Positions 26,438 through 34,855 of a stretch of 38,720 bases of DNA are shown piece after piece. The stretch's first letter is position 1; each line of letters opens with the position of its first letter. Origin of the DNA: Flavobacteriaceae bacterium (GTDB lineage Bacteria > Bacteroidota > Bacteroidia > Flavobacteriales > Flavobacteriaceae); NCBI GenBank assembly GCA_002723075.1, contig PBNJ01000014.1, positions 1-38,720 on the forward strand. The letters run 5' to 3'. A model generated the notes under the pieces. That model saw nothing but the letters and a program-made list of their open reading frames with translations, did not search any database and was not told the origin of the DNA. Made by a program: the position numbers and the translations under genes.

Positions 26438-27574
26438 TCAATTGTATTTGATTTTTCGTAAAATTCGCATAGCATCTTTATGGTTTTGATATGCGAGATT
26501 GCTATAATCACGAAGTGGTTTTTGAATGGAAAAGAGAAGTTCTTTAGCTTCTTCAAAACCATTGAGATAGCACAGCATCAGGGTGTGAGAAAGGGTTTCA
26601 GCTTCTTTTTTTTGGGCACTTGTCAGGGTTTTGTTTGTCAGTAATTTTTGAGCAATCGCTTTTTGAGAATTCATAATATGATGAAGGAGCGTTTTCTCAA
26701 AAACAGGTGGTTCAAACAAAAAAACGGAACTCATTTGATAGCTCCCGTTGTTATCAAACTGTAGGTCAATCTGCTCTAGAGGGTAGTACTTATCGATATT
26801 GTTCAGCCCGAGTTTGACATATTCAATCAAGCGAAAGTGATTGGCGTCAAACTGGATTTCAACTTCGTCATAGGCAGAGTAAAATAATTTCACATGCTCA
26901 TTGACCAATTCGATATCTACACGAGAATAGTAACATTTTCCCTTTACCTTTTTTTCAACCCCTGCCCAGCACACCACAAAAGATTCTTTAAATACTTTAT
27001 ACTGTGGATTAAGGCCATCGAGGTGTCGCTGCACAAAATCAACCACACCGTCAAGCGTGAGCTCGATATTGTTTTGTGCGTGTTTTTCAATTTCCGTTAC
27101 GACTCTAGAATTGATGTCTTTAATGTTCACATCAAATGCTCTTGGGACGGAGGTACTTCCCTCTCTAAAAAAAACAGATCCTCCATAGTATTTCCAAATA
27201 TTTTTTCGCAGCGTTGTCAGCGCCTCAGTGGGCTTGATGGTCACCAAACCAACCACTTTTCCCTCAGGCAAATGGGGAAAGTGGATGTTCTCATAAAGTA
27301 CAAGAGGGGGGTTGTCAAGATAGGCATTAACAAGGTTTTGCAGCTTGGCATCATCAAAAAAATCGACACCTACGATATCATTGTCATGATCCATAATACC
27401 GACTACGATGTAGGAATTGCTTTTGGGGTTCGAATTTGACAGGGCACAAATGTGCTTCAGGAACTTTGCCTTCCCTTCTTTATTGCCAAGGTTGAGTTGC
27501 AGCTTTTTATCATAAAAGCTGTTTTCATCATTGTGCGCCAATAAGTTTTTTACCAAAAGGCGTTTGTTGATCAT
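26438..27574 (-). CDS. AlbA_2 (Schlafen-type) domain protein
   Basis: This 378-residue protein has an N-terminal AlbA_2-type fold (about 15-130). The markers are KFLKHICALSNSNPKSNSYIVVGIMDHDNDIVGVDF, read in sections, and FREGSTSVPR. That domain occurs in Schlafen-like proteins and regulators thought to bind nucleic acid. The C-terminal 240 residues are not familiar to me. They contain a probable alpha/beta domain and a helical end (ILRKIKYN). No ATPase or helicase motif follows, unlike many AlbA_2 proteins. ATG at 27574 is chosen; a TTG one codon upstream is also in frame. A candidate promoter sits immediately before it. Confidence 0.75.
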   Translation of the reverse strand: MINKRLLVKNLLAHNDENSFYDKKLQLNLGNKEGKAKFLKHICALSNSNPKSNSYIVVGIMDHDNDIVGVDFFDDAKLQNLVNAYLDNPPLVLYENIHFPHLPEGKVVGLVTIKPTEALTTLRKNIWKYYGGSVFFREGSTSVPRAFDVNIKDINSRVVTEIEKHAQNNIELTLDGVVDFVQRHLDGLNPQYKVFKESFVVCWAGVEKKVKGKCYYSRVDIELVNEHVKLFYSAYDEVEIQFDANHFRLIEYVKLGLNNIDKYYPLEQIDLQFDNNGSYQMSSVFLFEPPVFEKTLLHHIMNSQKAIAQKLLTNKTLTSAQKKEAETLSHTLMLCYLNGFEEAKELLFSIQKPLRDYSNLAYQNHKDAMRILRKIKYN

Positions 27575-27579
27575 CAATT

Positions 27580-27610
27580 TAAAGGTAACCGCTCATGATC
27601 TAAAATGCAA
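27580..27610 (-). promoter_or_regulatory. candidate promoter of the AlbA_2 gene
   Basis: On the minus strand, TTG (27608-27610) is followed after 20 bases by TACCTTTA (27580-27587), one mismatch from TAnnTTTG. The element ends five bases before the ATG at 27574, so transcription would begin at or next to the start codon. Confidence 0.35.
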
Positions 27611-27649
27611 ATATGAGTTTGTGGGCGGATTGTTCTCAGTTGTTTCGTG

Positions 27650-28411
27650 TTAGGACTTGACAATATGCCAAAATGAAATCTTTCGCCGAATTGTAAACCC
27701 AAGTTGTCGATAAAGTTTGAGGGCACTTAGATTCGTTTCAGAAACATGTAGGTAGGGGGTTTTATTCTGCATAAAGATTCTATCAATAAGATGCTTGAGT
27801 AATTGTTTGGCATATCCATTCCTCACATATTTTGGGTGGGTAACCACTGCGCTGATTTCAGTGAAATGATCCATTTTCATCCGTTCCCCAGCACTAGCAA
27901 CGAGAGAATTATTTTTGTAGACACCAAAGTAGGTTCCTAAACTGGGCGTTTTTTCTTTGATAAAACCTGGCTGAACTAAGTTCACCAAATCGATTAACTC
28001 TTGTTTTTGCTCAGCGTTACTTAATTCGACAATCCTCTCAGCAACCTTGATTGTTGCTGGGCGTTTAAGGATCATTTGGTTGCAAATATTATTTTTTATC
28101 CGTAATCCATCAGAACAATGTGGTCGATCACCAACGACATAGAAGTCTGGACAAAGTTTACTGTATTTATGAATCACAAACTCGCTCTTTTCGTTGGACA
28201 TGAAGCTTCCAAATGGACAATAGGACGGATCATAAAATTTAGCACCTTCGTATGAAAAGCAGAACGGCTCATGCGTTTCCTCCAATGAGTACCAAACTGG
28301 GAAATCAAGCTTATCTTCTTCCAAAATGATTAAAACTTTGTTGTGAATGTAATAAGAATATTTGATCTGAATACCCCGCTTAAACGACCCGACACCAAAT
28401 GTGCAGTTCAT
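27650..28411 (-). CDS. GNAT-family N-acetyltransferase
   Basis: This 253-residue protein has a C-terminal GNAT acetyltransferase domain of the FR47-like type (about 130-250). The acetyl-CoA loop is HPKYVRNGYAKQLL (192-205), and the late motif is NLSALKLYRQLGF. The N-terminal half, with several Cys, Tyr and Phe residues (FCFSYEGAKFYDPSYCPFGSF, in part), looks like a substrate-recognition part and is not familiar. The acceptor substrate is unknown. ATG at 28411 is preferred; a TTG at 28429 is also in frame. The gene is separated from the AlbA_2 gene by 75 bases and diverges from moxR across a gap of about 135 bases that contains a hairpin. Confidence 0.82.
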   Translation of the reverse strand: MNCTFGVGSFKRGIQIKYSYYIHNKVLIILEEDKLDFPVWYSLEETHEPFCFSYEGAKFYDPSYCPFGSFMSNEKSEFVIHKYSKLCPDFYVVGDRPHCSDGLRIKNNICNQMILKRPATIKVAERIVELSNAEQKQELIDLVNLVQPGFIKEKTPSLGTYFGVYKNNSLVASAGERMKMDHFTEISAVVTHPKYVRNGYAKQLLKHLIDRIFMQNKTPYLHVSETNLSALKLYRQLGFTIRRKISFWHIVKS

Positions 28412-28433
28412 CAACTTTGTCAGACTCAAGATA

Positions 28434-28458
28434 AAAAAGCGAAAAGGGGGCGCTTTTT
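28434..28458. terminator. terminator-like hairpin in divergent intergenic region
   Basis: The arms AAAAAGCG (28434-28441) and CGCTTTTT (28451-28458) pair perfectly around a 9-base loop AAAAGGGGG. T runs follow on both strands. It lies between two genes that point away from each other, where no transcript is expected to end. It may therefore be an attenuator in the leader of the GNAT gene (ending 23 bases before its ATG) or an insulator against read-through. The stem is short. Confidence 0.45.
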
Positions 28459-28498
28459 AACCAAATCTTAACAGATTTAAAAACATTTTTTGATCAAC

Positions 28499-28528
28499 TT
28501 GCAGCCCTTAAAACAAGCATTATTTTTA
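28499..28528 (+). promoter_or_regulatory. candidate promoter of the Bat operon
   Basis: TTG (28499-28501), a 19-base spacer and TATTTTTA (28521-28528) fit the Bacteroidetes consensus with one mismatch. Transcription would begin near 28533, about 14 bases before the moxR ATG at 28547, and could run through all eight genes to 37361. Confidence 0.45.
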
Positions 28529-28546
28529 GAATCAAATTTTTACCAC

Positions 28547-29545
28547 ATGGACGATAAACAAGTGGATATTAAATCCCTAAATGAAAAGATTGAAAAGGAA
28601 AGTGCCTTTATTGATTTACTCCAAATTGAACTCGGAAAGGTCATAGTGGGCCAACATCAGATGCTCGAGCGCCTGTTAATTGGACTTTTGGGCCAAGGTC
28701 ATATTCTTTTGGAAGGGGTTCCAGGATTAGCCAAAACCCTCGCGATTAACTCCTTGAGCAAAGCGATTAAAGCTTCGTTTAGTCGGGTACAATTTACCCC
28801 CGACTTGCTCCCTGCAGATGTCATCGGAACGATGATTTATAACATTAAAGAAAACGACTTCAGTATCAAAAAAGGGCCGGTATTTGCCAATTTTGTACTT
28901 GCTGATGAGATCAACCGTGCACCCGCTAAAGTACAATCTGCCCTACTTGAAGCGATGCAAGAACGACAAGTAACCATTGGTGATGAGAGTTTTGCCCTCA
29001 AACCTCCTTTCTTGGTTATGGCGACCCAAAACCCTGTAGAGCAAGAAGGAACTTACCCACTACCCGAAGCGCAGGTCGATCGGTTTATGTTAAAGGCGAT
29101 TATCGATTATCCGAACAAAACTGACGAGCAACAAATCGTTCGCGCACAGGTCAGTGGGGCAACCAATGCCATCAAGCCAGTGGTCACCACAGCACAAGTC
29201 ATTAAAGCTCAAAAAGTGGCACAAGAGGTGTATATGGATGTGAAAATCGAGAAGTACATTATCGACCTCATTTTTGCGACTCGTTACCCCGAACAATACG
29301 GCCTAGAAGATCTCAAACCACTCATCAGTTTTGGGGCATCTCCGCGAGGCAGTATCAATCTGACAACTGCCGCCAAATGCTATGCCTTTATCAAACGACG
29401 AGGTTATGTTGTTCCAGAAGATGTACGTGCAGTGGTGCATGACGTTCTTCGTCACAGAATCGGAATTACCTACGAAGCAGAAGCAGAAAACATCACTTCG
29501 GAAGACATTATCAATCGGATTGTCAATGTTGTTGAGGTTCCCTAG
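28547..29545 (+). CDS. moxR: MoxR-family AAA+ ATPase
   Basis: This 332-residue AAA+ protein is of the MoxR class, chaperone-like ATPases encoded with von Willebrand A proteins. Walker A is GVPGLAKT (57-64), Walker B is FVLADEINR (116-124), and sensor 1 is VMATQNPVEQEGTYPLPEAQ (read in part). The C-terminal lid contains FGASPRGSINL. ATG at 28547 is chosen because the open frame upstream from 28490 runs through the promoter. It leads the Bat operon; the DUF58 gene starts 31 bases after the stop. In this setting it probably remodels or activates the membrane BatA/BatB complex, which is inference from related MoxR-VWA systems. Confidence 0.95.
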   Translation: MDDKQVDIKSLNEKIEKESAFIDLLQIELGKVIVGQHQMLERLLIGLLGQGHILLEGVPGLAKTLAINSLSKAIKASFSRVQFTPDLLPADVIGTMIYNIKENDFSIKKGPVFANFVLADEINRAPAKVQSALLEAMQERQVTIGDESFALKPPFLVMATQNPVEQEGTYPLPEAQVDRFMLKAIIDYPNKTDEQQIVRAQVSGATNAIKPVVTTAQVIKAQKVAQEVYMDVKIEKYIIDLIFATRYPEQYGLEDLKPLISFGASPRGSINLTTAAKCYAFIKRRGYVVPEDVRAVVHDVLRHRIGITYEAEAENITSEDIINRIVNVVEVP

Positions 29546-29576
29546 CCGAGCCCAACAAATAATAGAATAAAACGGT

Positions 29577-30443
29577 ATGGATACGAAGGCCCTTTTACAA
29601 AAGGTTCGTAAAATCGAAATCAAGACTCGCCGCTTGAGCAATCATATTTTTGGTGGGGAGTATCACAGTACCTTCAAAGGTCGTGGAATGACCTTTAGCG
29701 AAGTGCGTCCATACCAATTTGGGGATGATGTTCGTACCATCGACTGGAATGTAACCGCCCGTTATAACGAACCATTTGTCAAAGTATTTGAGGAAGAACG
29801 TGAGCTGACGTTGATGTTGTTGGTCGATGTCAGTCGATCTTCATTATACGGGTCACATGAGCAGTTTAAAAAAGAAATCCTAACCGAAATTTCAGCAACC
29901 CTCGCCTTTTCAGCTCTCCAAAACAATGATAAAGTCGGTGTGATTTTATTCACAGATCAAATCGAGCTGTATATCCCACCAAAGAAAGGAAAATCACATA
30001 TCCTCCGAATTATTCGTGAGCTGATTGAATTTAAACCCCAAAGCAACCAAACCAACATCTCGGAGGCGCTCAAGTTTATGGCCAACGTGCAAAAAAAGCG
30101 TGCGATTGCCTTTGTACTGTCCGACTTTATGGATATTGAATATGCCACCAATCTTAAAATCGCTGCAAAAAAACACGATCTCACGGGAATAAGGATTTAT
30201 GACAAACACGAAGTCGAGCTTCCCAATTTGGGCTTGGTCCCTATGGTCGACCAGGAAACGGGGAAGTACCAATTGGTTCACACAGGCTCCAAGAAACTTC
30301 AAAGCAATCACCAAAAACACATTCGTGAACGCGTATCCTATTTTGACGAATCTTTTCGTAAAAGTGGAGCAGGAACGATCTCTTGTCGAACCGATGAGAG
30401 TTATGTAAAAAAACTATTATCCTATTTCAAAAATCGTGGGTAG
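29577..30443 (+). CDS. DUF58 domain protein of the Bat operon
   Basis: This 288-residue protein belongs to the DUF58 family that accompanies MoxR ATPases. The family hallmark is visible at about 30-65 (GEYHSTFKGRGMTFSEVRPYQFGDDVRTIDWN, in sections). It is followed by a von Willebrand A-like core with the metal-site pattern DVSRS (84-88). No membrane span or signal peptide is seen, so it should be cytoplasmic, next to MoxR. The stop overlaps the next gene by eight bases. The molecular role is not established in the family; an adaptor between ATPase and membrane partners is the usual suggestion. Confidence 0.92.
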   Translation: MDTKALLQKVRKIEIKTRRLSNHIFGGEYHSTFKGRGMTFSEVRPYQFGDDVRTIDWNVTARYNEPFVKVFEEERELTLMLLVDVSRSSLYGSHEQFKKEILTEISATLAFSALQNNDKVGVILFTDQIELYIPPKKGKSHILRIIRELIEFKPQSNQTNISEALKFMANVQKKRAIAFVLSDFMDIEYATNLKIAAKKHDLTGIRIYDKHEVELPNLGLVPMVDQETGKYQLVHTGSKKLQSNHQKHIRERVSYFDESFRKSGAGTISCRTDESYVKKLLSYFKNRG

Positions 30444-32019
30444 AATTTGTATTTCCTTTTTGTTTTTTATGCCAGCTCTCGTGCTTGCTCAGCCTCGCAT
30501 TGCTGCGAGTCTAGATACGATTGCAATGACCATTGGTGAGGATATCCAATATCAGATTGAAGTTCAAACCGATTCAACAGCCCAAGTGATTTTCCCACAA
30601 GGGCAAACCTTCTGGCCTTTCGAAATTATCGATACCACAAAAGTCGATATCCAACAATTGGCAGACAAGGCACTTTGGAAACGCACATACACCCTTATTC
30701 AATTTGATTCGGGAAGCTATCACATTCCCCGTCAGCGGATTTTTGTGGATGGAGATCCAATCCTCACAGATTCCCTCAAAATCGAAGTATTTACCGTTGA
30801 AGTTGATACGCTCAAACAGCCATTACATCCCATCAAACCCATCATTGAGATTGACAAAAACAATGCGGGTTGGTGGCGCTCTTACCTTTGGGGCCTACTG
30901 GGACTCATCACCTTTATTACTCTTTATGTGGTTTATGGTCGCGCTAAAAAAAGAATCGAAGAACGTCGGAAAAGATTACCCCCTTTCGATCGTGCAATCC
31001 AAGAGCTCCAAGCCCTCGAATCAAGTGAACTAAACGATCAGGAAGCGTATAAACACTACTATTCATCTTTAACAGCCATCGTTCGAAGCTATTTGGAGGA
31101 AGAGGCAAACGTCAATGCCTTGGAAAGCACAACAACAGAGTTGATTCAAAAGCTTGAACTCATGCGAACGGTAGGGTCCTTGGTTCTCCAACCCAAAACC
31201 ATATCCAACCTTAAAAAGGTGTTAGAGACTGCAGATCTCGTCAAATTCGCCAAAGCGGCTCCGGGCGTTGGTCTGGCCTACGCAGACCGATCAGCGATTG
31301 AGTCTGTCGTTGTCCAAACCAAAGAGGCAATTCCAGAGCCCACGGAAGAGGAACGCCTACATGATGAGGCCTATCGACAAGAACTTCAAAAACAACGTCG
31401 CCGCAAACAGTTTAAACTTGCAGGACTATCCGCACTTGGAGCTCTTGTATTGGCATTTGGAATATCTTCTTATGTATACGGATTCAATCAAGTCAAAGAC
31501 CGTTTGTTGGGGAACCCGACCTTACAATTCTTAGAATCAGAATGGATCACGAGCACTTATGGTGCTACTCCGATTCGAATGACGACCCCCGAAGTACTTA
31601 CGCGGATTCCTTCTGATAAACCCAACACCCAAACTTTCCGATTGGGAGTACTAGAAGACCCGTTTTCGTTGACCCTGCGAGTCGAGCAAGTATTGGGGGA
31701 AGGAGAGGTTGAGGTCGATTTGGCTGCACGTGCCGAAGGGATTATACAGGATTTAGAATCAAGAGGAGCAACAAACATTTTTCAAAAGCAGGATGAATAC
31801 GAAAGTCCAACAGGTGTCAAAGGAGTTGTCATTTCCGGCTCTTTTGACTGGACACCCGCGGAAAGTGATGCTGTTCGTAAAGAATATACCGTTTATTTCT
31901 TAGCTGAGAATAGTGGTTTACAGCAAATCGAAATTGTAAGCAATCGAAATGATCGCTATGCAGAGGATATCATTGACCGCGTGGTCAATTCGTTTACCTT
32001 TAACACCGACGTCCAATGA
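30436..32019 (+). CDS. two-span membrane protein of the Bat operon (DUF4381-like middle part)
   Basis: This 527-residue protein starts with GTG at 30436 inside the DUF58 gene. It has a signal peptide ending near LVLAQ, then a periplasmic beta domain (about 20-140) resembling the start of BatD proteins. A membrane span lies at about 147-168. A cytoplasmic segment at about 180-290 (FDRAIQELQAL ... YYSSLTAIVRSYLEEE) is like DUF4381. A charged coil follows, then a second span at about 327-350. The last 175 residues (351-527) form an external domain I do not recognise. It overlaps batA by four bases. Its position between DUF58 and BatA suggests a structural partner of the VWA proteins. Homologues of the first 300 residues are known in this operon context; the terminal domain is the odd part. 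Confidence 0.8.
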   Translation: MGRICISFLFFMPALVLAQPRIAASLDTIAMTIGEDIQYQIEVQTDSTAQVIFPQGQTFWPFEIIDTTKVDIQQLADKALWKRTYTLIQFDSGSYHIPRQRIFVDGDPILTDSLKIEVFTVEVDTLKQPLHPIKPIIEIDKNNAGWWRSYLWGLLGLITFITLYVVYGRAKKRIEERRKRLPPFDRAIQELQALESSELNDQEAYKHYYSSLTAIVRSYLEEEANVNALESTTTELIQKLELMRTVGSLVLQPKTISNLKKVLETADLVKFAKAAPGVGLAYADRSAIESVVVQTKEAIPEPTEEERLHDEAYRQELQKQRRRKQFKLAGLSALGALVLAFGISSYVYGFNQVKDRLLGNPTLQFLESEWITSTYGATPIRMTTPEVLTRIPSDKPNTQTFRLGVLEDPFSLTLRVEQVLGEGEVEVDLAARAEGIIQDLESRGATNIFQKQDEYESPTGVKGVVISGSFDWTPAESDAVRKEYTVYFLAENSGLQQIEIVSNRNDRYAEDIIDRVVNSFTFNTDVQ

Positions 32020-33023
32020 TTCTTCAAGACTACTCCTTTGCGAATGTATCTTTTCTATGGGCATTGACCATCATTCCATTTTTGGCAGCTTGGTTGTTTT
32101 GGCGTCCACAGCAAAAACAAAGTGTCTTGCGGATGTCATCCCTGAAAGGTTTGGAAAGCCCAACGTTCTGGACACGGATGTATCCTTTTTTATGGGCGCT
32201 TAGATTACTGGCTATCGCTCTGTTGATTGTCGCCCTTGCTCGACCTCGAACTGCCAATGTATCGACGCGAACCAAAACAACAAAAGGGATCGATATTGTG
32301 ATGGCAATTGATATTTCGTCGAGTATGTTGTCTCGCGACCTTAGACCAAATCGTCTCACGGCTTTAAAAGAAGTAGCGCAAACCTTTGTCTCCGATCGGA
32401 TTAATGATAGAATTGGACTGGTAGTCTATGCTGGGGAGTCGTACACTAAAACCCCAATTACAAGCGATAAGGCCGTTGTGACCGATGCCTTGTCAAACTT
32501 AAATTACGAACGAGGCGTGATTGACGATGGAACGGCGATTGGGATGGGGTTGGCAACGGCTGTCAATCGACTTAAAGATTCCAAAGCACTCAGTAAAGTC
32601 ATCATTCTATTGACGGATGGAGTGAATAATGCGGGCTTTGTTGACCCGACGACCGCAGCAGGTCTGGCAAGCTCCTACGGCATCAAAACCTACACTATTG
32701 GACTGGGGAGTAATGGCAATGCCATGGCACCCATTGCCATGAAGCGAGATGGGAGCTTTCGTTATGGACTTACTCGAGTTGAAATTGACGAAGAACTCCT
32801 CAAAAGCATAGCCGAGCAAACAGGCGGGGTGTATTTTCGGGCGACAGACAACCAACGCTTGGCGTCGATTTATGACGAAATCAACAAGCTGGAAAAAACG
32901 GAAGTAGAGGAATTTACGTATACCACTTTCGAGGAGCATTTCCGTATTTTTATTCTTTTCGCAATGGCATTGTTGTTGTTGGAATGGATTTTACGAATCA
33001 CCGTTTATAAAAGTATTGTGTAA
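32016..33023 (+). CDS. batA: BatA, von Willebrand A membrane protein
   Basis: This 335-residue protein has two N-terminal membrane spans (about 12-30 and 57-77). A periplasm- or cytoplasm-facing VWA domain follows with an intact metal-ion site, DISSS (99-103), and a later TDG (ILLTDGVNNAGF). A last span lies near the C-terminus (FRIFILFAMALLLLEWIL). This is the BatA layout of the Bacteroides aerotolerance operon. It begins with ATGA overlap to the previous stop and shares one base with batB (TAATG). The function of Bat proteins is still debated; stress resistance and envelope integrity have been proposed. Confidence 0.92.
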   Translation: MILQDYSFANVSFLWALTIIPFLAAWLFWRPQQKQSVLRMSSLKGLESPTFWTRMYPFLWALRLLAIALLIVALARPRTANVSTRTKTTKGIDIVMAIDISSSMLSRDLRPNRLTALKEVAQTFVSDRINDRIGLVVYAGESYTKTPITSDKAVVTDALSNLNYERGVIDDGTAIGMGLATAVNRLKDSKALSKVIILLTDGVNNAGFVDPTTAAGLASSYGIKTYTIGLGSNGNAMAPIAMKRDGSFRYGLTRVEIDEELLKSIAEQTGGVYFRATDNQRLASIYDEINKLEKTEVEEFTYTTFEEHFRIFILFAMALLLLEWILRITVYKSIV

Positions 33024-34057
33024 TGTTTCAGTGGGACGTACCAGACTACTTCTACCTTTTCATCCTCTTTCCGATGATGGGGCTTGCCTATGGGCTTTTA
33101 CAACTGTGGAAGCGTCGTGCGCGTAGCCGTTTTGGTTCACCCGACTTGTTAGAAGCTCTCGCACCAGACAGCTCCTATTTTAAAAGCCACCTCAAATTTG
33201 TGGTCTTACTACTTGGGTTTACGGCTTTGATTTTCGCATTGGTCAATCCCAAAATGGGAACAGAACTCGAAACGGTCAAGCGGGAAGGTGTGGACCTGGT
33301 CTTTGCGGTTGATGTCTCCAAAAGCATGTTGGCGGAAGATATAGCACCCAATCGACTTGAAAAAGCAAAACGATTGGTTTCAGAAACCATCAACAAGCTG
33401 TCTGGAGATCGCGTTGGGATTATTGCCTATGCAGCGAGTGCCATACCGCAACTGCCCATAACAACAGATTATGAGTCTGCAAAACTTTTTTTACAAGCTC
33501 TCAATACGGACATGTTGTCTTCGCAAGGAACTGCCATTGCCGAAGCCATCGATCTATCAAAAACCTATTTTGACGATGAGAACCAAACCAATCGGGTGTT
33601 GGTGATTCTCAGCGATGGGGAGGATCATGAAGAAGGCGGACAAATGGCAGCAACCGCGGCAGCAGCAGAGGGCATTGCCATTTTTACAGTCGCTTTAGGA
33701 ACCGAAAAAGGCGATGTGATTCCACTCAAACAAAATGGGGTCACCTCTTCATTTAAAAAAGATGCAGACGGTGAAGTGGTGATCACCCGAATGAATACAG
33801 ACATTTTACAAACCGTAGCCAACAACACAGGGGGCTTGTTTTTAATAGGCGACAATACCAGTGAGGTTGTCAGCGCAATTACCGATCGCTTAGTCGCCAT
33901 GGACAAAGCAGAGTTTGAAGCCAAACAATTTGTTCGCTTTAAGGATCAATACCAGTGGCTGCTTGCCATCGGTTTGTTTTTCATTTGCTTTGATTTATTT
34001 TTATTGAATCGTAAAACCAAATGGATCAAATCTCTAAACTTATTCAACGACAAATGA
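33023..34057 (+). CDS. batB: BatB, von Willebrand A membrane protein
   Basis: This 344-residue paralogue of BatA has spans at about 10-29 and 56-75. Its VWA domain has the metal site DVSKS (97-101) and a second acidic motif LSDGEDHEEGG, and a terminal span is LLAIGLFFICFDLFLL. It is coupled to batA by a one-base overlap and to batC by an ATGA overlap. Both VWA proteins keep all metal-binding positions, so each may bind a ligand, perhaps each other, through a bound magnesium ion. Confidence 0.92.
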   Translation: MFQWDVPDYFYLFILFPMMGLAYGLLQLWKRRARSRFGSPDLLEALAPDSSYFKSHLKFVVLLLGFTALIFALVNPKMGTELETVKREGVDLVFAVDVSKSMLAEDIAPNRLEKAKRLVSETINKLSGDRVGIIAYAASAIPQLPITTDYESAKLFLQALNTDMLSSQGTAIAEAIDLSKTYFDDENQTNRVLVILSDGEDHEEGGQMAATAAAAEGIAIFTVALGTEKGDVIPLKQNGVTSSFKKDADGEVVITRMNTDILQTVANNTGGLFLIGDNTSEVVSAITDRLVAMDKAEFEAKQFVRFKDQYQWLLAIGLFFICFDLFLLNRKTKWIKSLNLFNDK

Positions 34058-34854
34058 AACAACAGATATTAATTCTCGGTTGCTTGCTTGTCGCGCTTAT
34101 GGGCTTTGCCCAAACTAGCGAAACAAAAGTGGAGGACAACTTGATTTATGATGGAAACGAACTCCATAAATCCGAGATCTATGCCCAAGCTGAGAAAAAA
34201 TACCGCAGCGCCTTAGCTCGCGCACCTAAAAACACCATCGCCCAACACAATTTGGGGAATACGCTTTTTGATGAATCCTATTATGGGGAGGCGTTTAATG
34301 CCTATAAGTCTGCCACGATGAGCGCACAAAGCAAGGAAGAAAAGCACAGTGCCTTGCATAATATGGGCAATGTGTTTATGAATCAAAAAGACTATGCCAA
34401 AGCGGTTGAAACCTATAAAGAGGCTTTGCGAAACAACCCCAATGACGACCAAACACGGTACAATTATGCCCTGGCGAAGGAGTTGTTGGAAAACGAAAAC
34501 CAGAACCAAGATCAAAACCAAGACCAAGAGAACAAAGACAACAAAGACCAACAAAATCAAGACCAGCAAAACCAGGACAATAAAGACAGTGACGAGCAGT
34601 CTCCAAAAGACGACAGCAAAGACAACAAAGACCAAGATCAAGAGGGGGAAAACAAAGACCAACAAGATCAGTCCGATAAAGAAAAAGATTCCAAAAACCA
34701 ACAACAAGACCCCAAAACCCAGCCCACAAAACTCTCCCCACAACAGCTTAAAAATCTGCTTGAGGCGATGAACAACGAGGAGAAAAAAGTACAAGACAAG
34801 GTGAATGCTAAAAAAGCCAAACCCGTTACACCAAAATCCAAAAAAGATTGGTAA
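34054..34854 (+). CDS. batC: BatC, TPR protein with low-complexity acidic/basic tail
   Basis: This 266-residue exported protein has a signal peptide ending at LMGFAQ, three TPR-like helical pairs at about 28-145 (AEKKYRSALARAPKNTIAQHNLGN, in part, and YAKAVETYKEALRNNPN), and a long tail of Gln, Asn, Asp and Lys at about 148-228. A short ordered end follows (LSPQQLKNLLEAMNNEE). ATG at 34054 overlaps the batB stop (ATGA) and gives a clean signal peptide; the frame is open back to 34021. The TPR part probably docks onto BatB or BatD in the periplasm. Confidence 0.88.
   Translation: MKQQILILGCLLVALMGFAQTSETKVEDNLIYDGNELHKSEIYAQAEKKYRSALARAPKNTIAQHNLGNTLFDESYYGEAFNAYKSATMSAQSKEEKHSALHNMGNVFMNQKDYAKAVETYKEALRNNPNDDQTRYNYALAKELLENENQNQDQNQDQENKDNKDQQNQDQQNQDNKDSDEQSPKDDSKDNKDQDQEGENKDQQDQSDKEKDSKNQQQDPKTQPTKLSPQQLKNLLEAMNNEEKKVQDKVNAKKAKPVTPKSKKDW
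34495..34728 (+). repeat. low-complexity AAC/GAC/CAA/AAA-rich tract in batC
   Basis: Codons for Asn, Gln, Asp and Lys alternate over about 78 codons with short imperfect repeats of NQDQ and DNKDQ type. The purine-rich coding strand and pyrimidine-rich complement keep several frames open, which creates long false reading frames on both strands here. Such tracts are prone to slippage, so their length may vary between strains. Confidence 0.85.
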
Positions 34855-34855
34855 G

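Noticed and set aside
26894-27439. 181-codon plus-strand frame opposite the AlbA_2 gene
   Set aside because: Composition is erratic and it lies fully inside a gene with clear domain similarity.
28490-28546. Longer N-terminus for moxR
   Set aside because: It overlaps the candidate promoter and reads as AT-rich non-coding sequence; ATG at 28547 is normal for the family.
34394-34771. Plus-strand frame of Lys/Thr repeats inside batC
   Set aside because: Same tract read in another frame; no start context and no recognisable domain.
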